A DNA stretch of 32,335 nt from Candidatus Methanoplasma porotermitis. GTDB taxonomy: Archaea; Thermoplasmatota; Thermoplasmata; Methanomassiliicoccales; Methanomethylophilaceae. The stretch lies in assembly GCA_031290095.1 (NCBI GenBank), contig JAITOF010000011.1, forward strand, positions 1 through 32,335. Direction: 5' to 3'. Position 1 is the stretch's first letter, and every line of letters starts with the position of its first letter. The translations under genes and the position numbers were made by a program. Under the pieces are notes generated by a model. It was given only the letters and a program-made list of their open reading frames with translations, was not told the DNA's origin and ran no database searches. Of this stretch, positions 23,426-30,728 are shown one piece after another.

Positions 23426-23755
23426 ATTGTTTCACCGCCGTTTATGGTCATATTGATTGATACCGAGACAGGTAATATTCCAATGATATTTAATTATCTT
23501 TATTGTTGTGCGAATAATACCATTATATAAATATAATATGAATATATTATTCCTATAAACTATAATTAAGTCATATAATATCTTAAATTGACATATTTAA
23601 AACAATAATTGAAATTTATTCAATATAATCATGTAATATGTTGATGTTATTGACCATATTAGGAATAATAATCCATAAAATATGTTCAGAAATGAAGACT
23701 AGCCTCATTCCCAATTCTTATAAACGCGGCACCCCATCCGCAAAGAGGTAGGAAA
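23426..23755. other. Very AT-rich divergent promoter region
   Basis: It separates the corrinoid operon (leftward) from the amidohydrolase (rightward) and differs sharply in base composition from everything around it. Many TATA-like stretches occur. Perfect inverted repeats include TATTATTCCT (23545-23554) with AGGAATAATA (23661-23670), and TATGGTCA (23443-23450) with TGACCATA (about 23651-23658). No ORF is supported. The length suggests regulator sites or a long untranslated leader for the corrinoid operon. Confidence 0.65.
23715..23726 (+). promoter_or_regulatory. TATA box of the amidohydrolase gene
   Basis: TTCTTATAAACG lies about 36 bases before the TTG start. Transcription would begin near 23746, leaving a short leader that still contains part of the GAGGTAGGA ribosome-binding site. 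Confidence 0.65.
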
Positions 23756-25051
23756 TTGTCAAAGACAACCGTCATCAGGGACGCATGGATCGTGACTCAG
23801 GACCCTCTGAGGAGAGTGCTCAGGGGCGACGTCGTGATCGACGGAGAGAAGATCGCATCGGTTGGAACGAGATATGAAGGCTCTGTCGACACGGAGATCG
23901 ACGCGTCCGGGGACATTGTGATCCCCGGGCTTGTCAACACGCACACTCACATCGCCATGTCCGTGATGAAAGGCGTCGTCGACGACCTCCTGTTCCCCGA
24001 CTTTCTCGACAAGGTGTTCAAAATAGACTCCGACAGGACCGACGAAGACATCTCGACAGGAACAAAACTGGGTTGCATGGAGATGATGCGCAGCGGGACC
24101 ACGACTTTCGTGGACATGTACTATTCCGAGGACGTAATCGCAAAAGCGGTGAAAGAGGCGGGGCTCAGAGGAGTGCTGTGCTGGTGCGTCCTGGACCAGC
24201 AGTTCACCACCCAGAAGGGAAGCCCCCTGAAAAACTGCAAGAGCTTCTGCGACCGGTTCAAAAACGAACGGAAGATAATCCCGGGCGTCGCGCTCCAGGG
24301 CGTCTACGTTTGCAACGAGGAGACCTGTGTCAGCGCGAAAGAGCTCTCCGACGAGGCGAAGGCGCCGATCACATACCACCTTTCAGAGACGAGGGGGGAG
24401 GTCAACGAGCATAAGAGGAAGACCGGGAGGAGGCCGGCGGAATGGCTGTCAGACATAGGCGTCCTCGGCGAAAGGGGAATAGCCGCGCACTCCGCATGGC
24501 TGACGATGAACGAGGTCAGGCTGATGGCTAATGCCAGGATGTCTGTCGCGACGTGCCCCGTATCCAACATGAAGCTGGCCACCGGCGGGGTCGCGCCCGT
24601 GCCAGAGTTTCAAAAATACGGCGTGAACGTCTCCATCGGAACAGACGGAAGCACCACCAACAACAGCCTGGACATGATATCGGAGATGAAGATTCTGGGC
24701 CTTCTCCAGAAGTCGAGCAGATGGGACCCCACGGTCACTCCGGCGCAGGACCTCTTGGACTTCGCGACGATCAACGGCGCCAAGGCGATAGGGATGCAGG
24801 ACGCCCTCGGCTCAATAGAGCCAGGGAAGTATGCGGACATAGTGATCCTCGACGGGAAGGCGCCTAACCTGAGACCGCTCCTGTACGAGAACGTCATAGC
24901 CAACCTGGCGTACTCGTCGTCGTCGGCCAACGTCAAGACGGTCATATGCCAGGGGGACACGGTCCTTCTGGACGGGAAATATACTACGTTGGATGCCGGG
25001 GGCGTCCTCGCCGATTCTGAAGACATGTGGAGGTCGCTGTGCTTAAGGTGA
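23756..25051 (+). CDS. dadD: Amidohydrolase, MTA/SAH/5'-deoxyadenosine deaminase type
   Basis: The protein is 431 aa from TTG 23756, preceded by GAGGTAGGA. It shows the amidohydrolase metal site NTHTHIAMSVMKG (H63, H65), the later ITYHLSETRGEVNEH and AAHSAWLT histidines, and the aspartate in IGTDGSTTNNSLDM. This set matches the MtaD/DadD branch, which deaminates 5'-methylthioadenosine, S-adenosylhomocysteine and 5'-deoxyadenosine. In methanogens the main role is salvage of radical-SAM and methylation by-products. Cytosine or guanine deaminases share the fold but fit less well. Location opposite the corrinoid operon suggests a link to methyl-group metabolism. The symbol is offered from family resemblance only. 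Confidence 0.87.
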   Translation: MSKTTVIRDAWIVTQDPLRRVLRGDVVIDGEKIASVGTRYEGSVDTEIDASGDIVIPGLVNTHTHIAMSVMKGVVDDLLFPDFLDKVFKIDSDRTDEDISTGTKLGCMEMMRSGTTTFVDMYYSEDVIAKAVKEAGLRGVLCWCVLDQQFTTQKGSPLKNCKSFCDRFKNERKIIPGVALQGVYVCNEETCVSAKELSDEAKAPITYHLSETRGEVNEHKRKTGRRPAEWLSDIGVLGERGIAAHSAWLTMNEVRLMANARMSVATCPVSNMKLATGGVAPVPEFQKYGVNVSIGTDGSTTNNSLDMISEMKILGLLQKSSRWDPTVTPAQDLLDFATINGAKAIGMQDALGSIEPGKYADIVILDGKAPNLRPLLYENVIANLAYSSSSANVKTVICQGDTVLLDGKYTTLDAGGVLADSEDMWRSLCLR

Positions 25052-25168
25052 CTGCGATGTTCGTCGGCAACGCGATGCGGCGATATGCCAGCCCCGCCTC
25101 CAGATAAACAACCTGACTGCCAAACAAGGGGAGAGACTCGTTGAGAGCGATTCGCAGAGAGGGACGCC

Positions 25169-25549
25169 ATGGAATCCGGCGATAGAAGTGCAGACACGTA
25201 CCACAAGCCCGAAATTGACTCTTCAGACATCAAAGTCGATGGCTCGTTGAACATACAGCATAGCTTGGGGGACGCGCTCGGCCACCACTCCAAGTGGAAG
25301 CCGTCAAGGGTTCGCACTGCAGATGCTGGATGTGGCTTTTTCAGGAAGAACACGCATCTTACGGAAAGAACCGTATATGACATTATCGTCAACGGAGACG
25401 GTCTGACTACAAAGGAGATATCCCACCTGTCGTCTATTCCGATAAGAACCACATACTGTGCGACAGACATACTGGTAGAGCGGGGTCTAATCAGAGAGGT
25501 CAACAAGTGGGGTGGAAAATGGGTTGCAAATAAAAATCATAATGACTAA
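25169..25549 (+). CDS. Putative winged-helix DNA-binding protein
   Basis: The protein is 126 aa from ATG 25169 with AGAGAGGG before it. The C-terminal 65 residues look like a helix-turn-helix: HLTERTVYDIIVNGDGLTTK, then EISHLSSIPIRTTYCATDIL, then VERGLIREVNKWGGKWV as the wing. The N-terminal half is polar and has no recognisable domain. It could be a local transcription regulator. It lies 117 bases after the amidohydrolase. Confidence 0.7.
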   Translation: MESGDRSADTYHKPEIDSSDIKVDGSLNIQHSLGDALGHHSKWKPSRVRTADAGCGFFRKNTHLTERTVYDIIVNGDGLTTKEISHLSSIPIRTTYCATDILVERGLIREVNKWGGKWVANKNHND

Positions 25550-25560
25550 GTTTACCACTT

Positions 25561-25806
25561 TTGCCACTAAGTGAGGCTGTTCAGCATGGACCTCAACGAG
25601 TGGAAGCACCGGCTGTATATTCAACCACAAAGAACGACGTCGTCTTGGTGCACGTCTGTAAGAAGGGCGTCAACGACAACGAAGACAAGGAGTACATAAA
25701 AAAGGCGTTGAAAGGAATCTGGCCGGAAACACCGTATCTGGACGAACCGTTCTACGAGGTCCGTTGCTCATATTGTCGCAACCGTTATGTGAACGACAGA
25801 GATTGA
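25561..25806 (+). CDS. Doubtful small ORF, possibly frameshifted
   Basis: An 81-aa frame (TTG 25561) ends in DVVLVHVCKKGVNDNEDKEYIKKALKGIW and YEVRCSYCRNRYVND, which has protein-like composition and a CxxC pair. A separate frame starting at ATG 25591 begins MDLNEWKHRLYIQP and then runs into the end of the same segment out of frame. This suggests that an ancestral gene started at that ATG and was split by one frameshift around 25622-25640. I cannot name a family. Confidence 0.4.
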   Translation: MPLSEAVQHGPQRVEAPAVYSTTKNDVVLVHVCKKGVNDNEDKEYIKKALKGIWPETPYLDEPFYEVRCSYCRNRYVNDRD

Positions 25807-25997
25807 CGGCAACGTCCCCGTCGGCGCAGGACATTGCGGCTTTGCGCCAGACTGCGTCGACGCACATCTGAGTCGGATCGAGGATATGAGATTGAAAAGT
25901 CTGGAATACACATCAGAAAAGGCCCCGTTGCCGTTTCCCTTGCAACGTCAGCATGTTCAAGGTTCAATTCAAGGACCAATAATGTAATTCATGATAA

Positions 25998-26018
25998 ATT
26001 TAATGATAATCATTAAAT
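25998..26018. promoter_or_regulatory. 21-bp perfect palindrome, probable operator
   Basis: Ten-base arms around a central A at 26008 are exact complements (ATTTAATGAT on the left). It overlaps the TATA-like TTAAATATT (26014-26022) and lies 17 bases before ATG 26035. Such a site is well placed for autoregulation by the XRE repressor encoded second in the operon. Confidence 0.75.
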
Positions 26019-26034
26019 ATTACTCGATTAATGT

Positions 26035-26586
26035 ATGTCTGGAGATGAGAAGGCCGTGGAAGGCAGGACTATAAGAAGGATACAGCGCATCTGCAAAGTG
26101 ATATCTGCCACGTCTGTCGTCGCGATGATACTGGCAGTCGCGCTCGCCGCAATAATGGTCGTGATGGCAGTCGTCCTCACGGTCTCGCCCGACCTTTTCA
26201 GCAAGGCGGACTGGTGGGAAGACCCTGGCCTGTCGCCGTCCTTGCTGGCATCCGCCTGCGCGTTCGGGGCTATCTCATGTTCGATGCTCTTTCCTATAGC
26301 GTACCTGATACACCGGATATCGTCGGACATGAAGACGTCGCACACTCCGTTCAGGCCAGAGTATGCGCGAGACATAAGGTACATATCGATCCTGCTGGCG
26401 GCGTACGCGGCGCTCTCCATAGCGACGAACATAGCGTTCTCGCTCGTGTGGTCGGCCGACGAGATAGCGGTGTTGGGCTTGGGGGAGCACTTGCCCATCC
26501 TTGTTAGCGCGGCCATAGTGTACTTCATGTCGCTGGTGTTCGCGCACGGCACGGAGCTGCAGAGGACGTCGGACGAGCTGTTGTGA
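26035..26586 (+). CDS. DUF2975-type membrane protein
   Basis: The protein is 183 aa with four hydrophobic helices: ATSVVAMILAVALAAIMVVM, LASACAFGAISCSMLFPIAY, ISILLAAYAALSIATNIAF and LPILVSAAIVYFMSLVF. The last helix is followed by HGTELQRTSDELL, a typical DUF2975 ending, and the gene is followed by a small Cro-type regulator, the usual DUF2975/YozG pairing. It probably acts as a membrane partner or sensor for that regulator. It is the first gene of a five-gene unit that continues to an ABC exporter. Confidence 0.78.
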   Translation: MSGDEKAVEGRTIRRIQRICKVISATSVVAMILAVALAAIMVVMAVVLTVSPDLFSKADWWEDPGLSPSLLASACAFGAISCSMLFPIAYLIHRISSDMKTSHTPFRPEYARDIRYISILLAAYAALSIATNIAFSLVWSADEIAVLGLGEHLPILVSAAIVYFMSLVFAHGTELQRTSDELL

Positions 26587-26590
26587 TACC

Positions 26591-26797
26591 ATGGCCATAA
26601 TACTCAGGCTGGACAGGGTGATGGCGGACCGTAAGGTCTCTCTCAACGAGGTGGCCGAGAAAGTGGGGATATCCAACGTGAACCTGTCCAACATCAAGAC
26701 GGGGAAGGTCAGCGCGATAAGGTTCTCCACGTTGAACTCCATATGCAAGACGTTGAAGTGCCAGCCAGGAGACATCCTCGAATACGAGGAGGATTAA
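26591..26797 (+). CDS. Cro/C1-type (YozG-like) transcriptional regulator
   Basis: The protein is 68 aa and consists almost entirely of one HTH. The pattern ILRLDRVMADRKVSLNEVAE, KVGISNVNLSNIKTGKVSAI, then RFSTLNSICKTLKCQPGDIL and EYEED matches the HTH_26 Cro/C1 family. It starts 4 bases after the DUF2975 gene, so the two are probably translated together. The palindrome at 25998-26018 is the natural candidate for its binding site. Related bacterial pairs regulate their own operon in response to unknown membrane signals. Confidence 0.88.
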   Translation: MAIILRLDRVMADRKVSLNEVAEKVGISNVNLSNIKTGKVSAIRFSTLNSICKTLKCQPGDILEYEED

Positions 26798-26830
26798 GTT
26801 CGAGCGAAGCACGCTCAAAAGGTGAAATAG

Positions 26831-26920
26831 ATGAATGCAAGAAACAAGAACAGCGGCAACGGGGACGGCGTCCCCCGCGACAAATCCGCAGAGACGCCTG
26901 AAGAGGGGGCGGGACGCTGA
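26831..26920 (+). CDS. 29-aa hydrophilic peptide
   Basis: A strong GGTGA lies 5 bases before ATG 26831, making translation likely. The peptide is charged and rich in Asn, Gly, Lys and Glu, with no hydrophobic stretch and no Cys, so it does not look like a leader or a bacteriocin. Its stop (CGCTGA) overlaps the CTG proposed as start of the ABC ATPase gene. It could mainly serve translational coupling, or be an operon-specific micropeptide. Confidence 0.55.
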   Translation: MNARNKNSGNGDGVPRDKSAETPEEGAGR

Positions 26921-27852
26921 GCGACCCGATAGAGCTCGCCTGCCTCAGGCGGGAGTATGGCCAGTTCGTGGCTGTGAACAACCTGGACCTGAGCATAAAG
27001 AAGAACAGCTTCACTGGATTCCTAGGACCTAACGGGGCGGGAAAAAGCACCACGTTGAAGATACTGACCCATCTGATATCCGCGACGTCCGGGAAGGCGT
27101 ACTTGAACGGCATAGACGTGACGGAGGACCCGAAGAGGGCCCTGGAAGGAGTGGGCGCCGTGGTCGAGACTCCTGAGTTCTACACCTACCTCACGCCGAG
27201 GGAGACGATGAAGTACATCGGCGAGATCATGGGGATGAGCCGCGAGTCCATCGCCGCCGACACGGACGCCATCCTCGAGAAGGTCAAGATGGTCGAATGG
27301 ACAGACAAGCGCCTGGGGACGTTCTCGAAAGGAATGAGGCAGAGGATAGCCATCGGCCAGGCGTTGATGAACGACCCGAACGTCATCATCTTGGACGAGC
27401 CGACGTCCGGCCTCGACCCGAGGGGGATGGCCGAGACGAGGGAGATCCTCAAGAACCTTAGGAGGGACAGCAACAACCTCACGATAGTTATGAGCTCCCA
27501 CCTTCTGCATGAGGTCAGCGATTTGTGCGACAGGGTCGCCCTGATCAACCACGGGACCCTGCTGGTGCACGACGAGATAGGCAAGCTTGCGAAAGCGGGC
27601 GGGGAGAGGAGGCTGACCGCGAAACTGACGGGCATACCGACTCCGGAGGTCATAAAACGAATCTCGGACCTCGGCAACGTCAAGTCTGCCGAGCGCTTCG
27701 GCAACGACATCGAGATATACATCGAGGGGGAGGGCGCCGCCGTGGCAGGCCTGTTCAGCGACCTGGCGTCTCTGAACGCGGGCATATGCGGCCTCACAGA
27801 GGAGGACGCTCTTGAAGCGACATATCTGAGCCTGATAAAGGAGTCGAGATGA
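26917..27852 (+). CDS. ABC transporter ATP-binding protein
   Basis: The ATPase is 311 aa if it starts at CTG 26917. GTG 26968 would cut off the conserved A-loop segment IELACLRREYGQFVAVNNLDL, which is clearly coding. No ATG, GTG or TTG lies in frame upstream of 26968 before the stop at 26899. Walker A is GPNGAGKST, the signature is FSKGMRQRIAIGQALM, Walker B is VIILDEPTSGLDPRG and the H-loop is VMSSHLLHEV. The layout (NatA or CcmA-like, C-terminal regulatory part) and the adjacent permease indicate an export system. The stop overlaps the permease ATG as ATGA. Confidence 0.88.
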   Translation: MSDPIELACLRREYGQFVAVNNLDLSIKKNSFTGFLGPNGAGKSTTLKILTHLISATSGKAYLNGIDVTEDPKRALEGVGAVVETPEFYTYLTPRETMKYIGEIMGMSRESIAADTDAILEKVKMVEWTDKRLGTFSKGMRQRIAIGQALMNDPNVIILDEPTSGLDPRGMAETREILKNLRRDSNNLTIVMSSHLLHEVSDLCDRVALINHGTLLVHDEIGKLAKAGGERRLTAKLTGIPTPEVIKRISDLGNVKSAERFGNDIEIYIEGEGAAVAGLFSDLASLNAGICGLTEEDALEATYLSLIKESR

Positions 27853-28643
27853 TGTACATAGAGAAAGACGATTTCAGACAGATGCTCATAATAGCGAAGA
27901 ACGAGGTGCGCAAGTTCGTCCGCGGGAAGAAGTTCCTGATATACGTCCTTCTGACGACGGCGGTGTTCGCGCTCATCACGCTCCTGCCGTACGTGCTGGG
28001 AGGGGACATAGGCGACACGCCGGGCCAGGTCATAGCGGTCTACATAAGCTTCGCCAGCTTCCTCGCCGTGCTGGCGGCGGCGCTGTTCGCGTCCGTGGTG
28101 TACGTATCGGAGTTCGAGGAGAGGACTGCGCTGATACTGTTCACCAGGCCGGTGAAGAAGACGACGATCTTCCTTGGGAAGTTCATAGGATGCCTGGCTC
28201 TGGAGCTGGTGGTCATAATAGGGTACTATGCGGCGTCCGGGGCGGCAACGTTCGCGGCGACCGGCGGGTTCCCGAGCATATTCGGGACGTCCCTAGGATA
28301 CATGGCCCTGTACACCTTCGCGGCCACGGGCGTGGCCGCAGTGTTCAGCACCATGATGAGGAAGTCCGGGACCTCCACGGTCATGACCTTCCTGACCCTG
28401 TTGCTGTTCATGTCGATAATAACGCAGATCATCAGCATGGCGACCGACATCGACCCGTGGTTCATGCTGGACAAGGCGGGGGACGCCATCCTGACCTGCA
28501 TCCCGGAATATGCCGACATGTTCGGCGGCCTCATGTCCAGCGTCCAGGTCCCGAACGTGGCCAAGACGGTCGGCACGATGGTGGGATGGGGCGTGGCGTC
28601 CACGGTGCTGTCCTGGTTCCTGTTCACCAGGAAGGAGCTGTGA
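27849..28643 (+). CDS. ABC-2 type permease
   Basis: The protein is 264 aa with six or so hydrophobic helices: FLIYVLLTTAVFALITLLPY, FASFLAVLAAALFASVVYV, LALELVVIIGYYAASGAA, YMALYTFAATGVAAVFS, MTFLTLLLFMSIITQIIS and VGWGVASTVLSWFLF. The N-terminal KNEVRKFVRGKKF and the EERTALILFTRPVKKTTIFLGKF cytosolic loop are typical of NatB-like ABC-2 permeases. It forms a transporter with the overlapping ATPase. The substrate is not recognisable; such pairs often export peptides, lipids, sodium or toxic compounds. Confidence 0.85.
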   Translation: MMYIEKDDFRQMLIIAKNEVRKFVRGKKFLIYVLLTTAVFALITLLPYVLGGDIGDTPGQVIAVYISFASFLAVLAAALFASVVYVSEFEERTALILFTRPVKKTTIFLGKFIGCLALELVVIIGYYAASGAATFAATGGFPSIFGTSLGYMALYTFAATGVAAVFSTMMRKSGTSTVMTFLTLLLFMSIITQIISMATDIDPWFMLDKAGDAILTCIPEYADMFGGLMSSVQVPNVAKTVGTMVGWGVASTVLSWFLFTRKEL

Positions 28644-29213
28644 TCAAAGCTTCCTGATGACATTCGCAGGGCTCCCGGCCGCCACGGCGTCCGGGCAAAC
28701 GTCTTTAACGACCACGGAGCCCGCGCCTATGACGGCGCGGTCTCCGACGGTCACTCCGGATTTTATCACCGCTCCGGCGCCGATCCACACGTCGTCGCCG
28801 ATCGTCACTGGAAGGCTGCTGGTGACCCAGTCCCGCCTCTTCACATGATCCAAGGGGTGATCAGCCGTCACGATGTTGACGTTCGGCCCTATGAGAACGT
28901 GGTCTCCTATGCGGATCTCCGCGCAGTCGAGCAGGACGCAGTTGTAGTTGACGAGCACGCCCCTTCCAAGAATGATGTTGGTCCCGAGGTCGCAGAAGAA
29001 CGGCGGCACGACCTTGGTCGACGGGTCCACAGGCTTTTTCGTTATCTGTGCCAGCAGGTCTCGCCTGTCCTCGGGGGGCATCGGGACCGTGTTGTAGCGC
29101 ATCAGAAGTTCGGAGCATTCTCGATTGACACGCTCGAACTCGTCCATGCCGGGCGTGCCCGGCCCCCATTCCTCTCCTGTGCCCATGAGTTCGAAGACGG
29201 TCTTCCTGCGCAT
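28644..29213 (-). CDS. Hexapeptide-repeat O-acetyltransferase (maltose/galactoside acetyltransferase type)
   Basis: The protein is 189 aa from ATG 29213, chosen because a TATA box at 29233-29242 is 25 bases upstream and the family normally starts MxxKTxxExM (here MRRKTVFELMGTGEEW). The N-terminal helical cap precedes left-handed beta-helix repeats: FFCDLGTNIILGRGVLVNYNC, IRIGDHVLIGPNVNIVTADH, VTIGDDVWIGAGAVIKSGVTV and IGAGSVVVKDV, ending in PANVIRKL. The catalytic His (TADHPLD) is present. It acetylates a sugar or similar hydroxyl using acetyl-CoA; the substrate is unknown. The gene is convergent with the ABC permease. Confidence 0.9.
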   Translation of the reverse strand: MRRKTVFELMGTGEEWGPGTPGMDEFERVNRECSELLMRYNTVPMPPEDRRDLLAQITKKPVDPSTKVVPPFFCDLGTNIILGRGVLVNYNCVLLDCAEIRIGDHVLIGPNVNIVTADHPLDHVKRRDWVTSSLPVTIGDDVWIGAGAVIKSGVTVGDRAVIGAGSVVVKDVCPDAVAAGSPANVIRKL

Positions 29214-29232
29214 AGGCGTCGATGGCGTCTCG

Positions 29233-29242
29233 GATAAATATA
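29233..29242 (-). promoter_or_regulatory. TATA box of the acetyltransferase gene
   Basis: The reverse strand reads TATATTTATC. Its position implies a leaderless start at ATG 29213 and argues against the upstream in-frame start at 29246. Confidence 0.7.
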
Positions 29243-29276
29243 CCATCGCAGGCGACAGGCAGGAGGCCGAGCAGGA

Positions 29277-30530
29277 TCAAATCGCGGTCACGGGCAACGC
29301 GTAAACGTTCTTGCTTATCGGATACGGCTTCTCGGTCAGGCAGATTATGCAGGACGGGCCTATCGTATAGTCTGACTTGTCCATCCTGCCGAAAGCCTTC
29401 ACGTCCGAGGCGCCGAAGGTCATCCCGGACCTGCACTCGACGAGAGACAGCGTGCCGTTTCGAAGCATCACCAGGTCGATCTCGTTCATGGACGAGTCCC
29501 TGTAGTAGTAGAATCCCGCTTGCTCCCTGTTGTTACTGTACGACTTCAGTATCTCGTTCACTATGAACGTCTCGACCATCGGGCCTTTCAAATACCCTGC
29601 TCTCAGCGTCTCGGCGTCCGTCGCCTTGGCAAGATGGCATGCAAGCCCCGTGTCGCAGAAATACACCTTCGGGCGCTTCACGATCCTCTTGACCGTGGAC
29701 CTCGCCGAATAAGGCTGCAGGAGATGTATTATGTCGCCGGCCGCAAGCACGCTGATCCAGGACTGGACCGTTTTTATGTCCACGCCCAACGTGTTGGCGA
29801 TCCTGCCGTACACCAGCTCCTGCCCGGTGAGCGACGCGACAAGCTGCATGAACTCGTGGAACCGGTTCTGGTCCTTCAGGTTGATTATCTGCGACGCGTC
29901 CTTATTGATGTACGAGTCGACGTAGTCGGAATAGAACTCGCTCGTCCTCACATCTGGATTGTCGTACAGCTCGGGATACGCCCCGCGCACTATCATGCGG
30001 AACAGAGAATCCGCATCAACCACATATTCTGAAGATCTGGCTATGTTCTTTTCGAAGTCGACGGTGAACGGTGGCGCGGGGCGCGACAAGATCTCGCTCT
30101 GGCTCAGAGGCGACATGCGTATTATGGAGATCCGCCCGGCCATGGATTGGGTCACGTTCTCCATCAAATTGTATGCTTGGCTTCCAGTCAGAACATACAT
30201 GCCTTCGTTCCTACCGGTGTCGAACTTCGCTTTATCGACGACGGATTCCAGGCTGTCGAACAGCCCCGGGGCGTACTGCGCCTCGTCGATTATAAGCGGC
30301 GTCCTGTGAGAGCGAAGGAACATGTCCGGGTCGTCAGCGGCTAGCGCCCTCTCCGACCTGTCTGCCAACGTGACGTACCCGAACCCATGGTCCTTGGAGA
30401 GCTTGCGGCACAGCGTGGTCTTTCCAACCTGCCTTGCGCCGGTTATCAGCGTCACAGGTCGTTGGGATATGCTACGCTCTATGGCCTCATAGACGGTCCT
30501 GGCAATCATGTCATATGGAACGCGGATCAT
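29277..30530 (-). CDS. AAA_14/DUF4143 ATPase
   Basis: The protein is 417 aa from ATG 30530 (MIRVPYDMIARTVYEAI); ATG 30560 and ATG 30506 are alternatives. Walker A is GARQVGKTTL, Walker B is LIIDEAQYAP, and LTGSQAYNLM is the sensor. The C-terminal DUF4143 part includes KVYFCDTGLACHL and MNEIDLVMLRNGTLSLVECRSG, a nuclease-like D...E-C-R set. The reverse strand has a TATA-like TAAAATAT near 30557-30565 before the gene. DUF4143 ATPases are widespread and strain-specific in archaea; roles in defence or DNA handling have been suggested, not shown. The gene is probably monocistronic, with a separate relative just upstream. Confidence 0.88.
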   Translation of the reverse strand: MIRVPYDMIARTVYEAIERSISQRPVTLITGARQVGKTTLCRKLSKDHGFGYVTLADRSERALAADDPDMFLRSHRTPLIIDEAQYAPGLFDSLESVVDKAKFDTGRNEGMYVLTGSQAYNLMENVTQSMAGRISIIRMSPLSQSEILSRPAPPFTVDFEKNIARSSEYVVDADSLFRMIVRGAYPELYDNPDVRTSEFYSDYVDSYINKDASQIINLKDQNRFHEFMQLVASLTGQELVYGRIANTLGVDIKTVQSWISVLAAGDIIHLLQPYSARSTVKRIVKRPKVYFCDTGLACHLAKATDAETLRAGYLKGPMVETFIVNEILKSYSNNREQAGFYYYRDSSMNEIDLVMLRNGTLSLVECRSGMTFGASDVKAFGRMDKSDYTIGPSCIICLTEKPYPISKNVYALPVTAI

Positions 30531-30728
30531 GTTAATATAGTTTATGGATTTGAACTCCATATTTTACAAACATACAAACGTCGGCTGGAAGACGACGCGG
30601 CCCGAATCGTTCGGCATCTCGGATTGCGCAAGACCTGGCACGGGCGGCGTCGAACTATGCCAGCGTACCTATGCACCTGTGCAAGACCGTCCGTAAGCCC
30701 CCTCCAAGGCCTTTGCATTGTCGGCGTG

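Noticed and set aside
23426-23755. Cobalamin riboswitch before the corrinoid operon
   Set aside because: No B12-box-like or other recognisable riboswitch core was seen, and the region is too AT-rich for such a fold.
25434-25452. Similarity of TTCCGATAAGAACCACA to the ISL3 element end near 14697
   Set aside because: The match is short and imperfect, and it lies inside a winged-helix coding sequence, so it is most likely chance.
24610-25506. 298-aa minus-strand ORF
   Set aside because: It overlaps the amidohydrolase and winged-helix genes on the opposite strand and has no family features.
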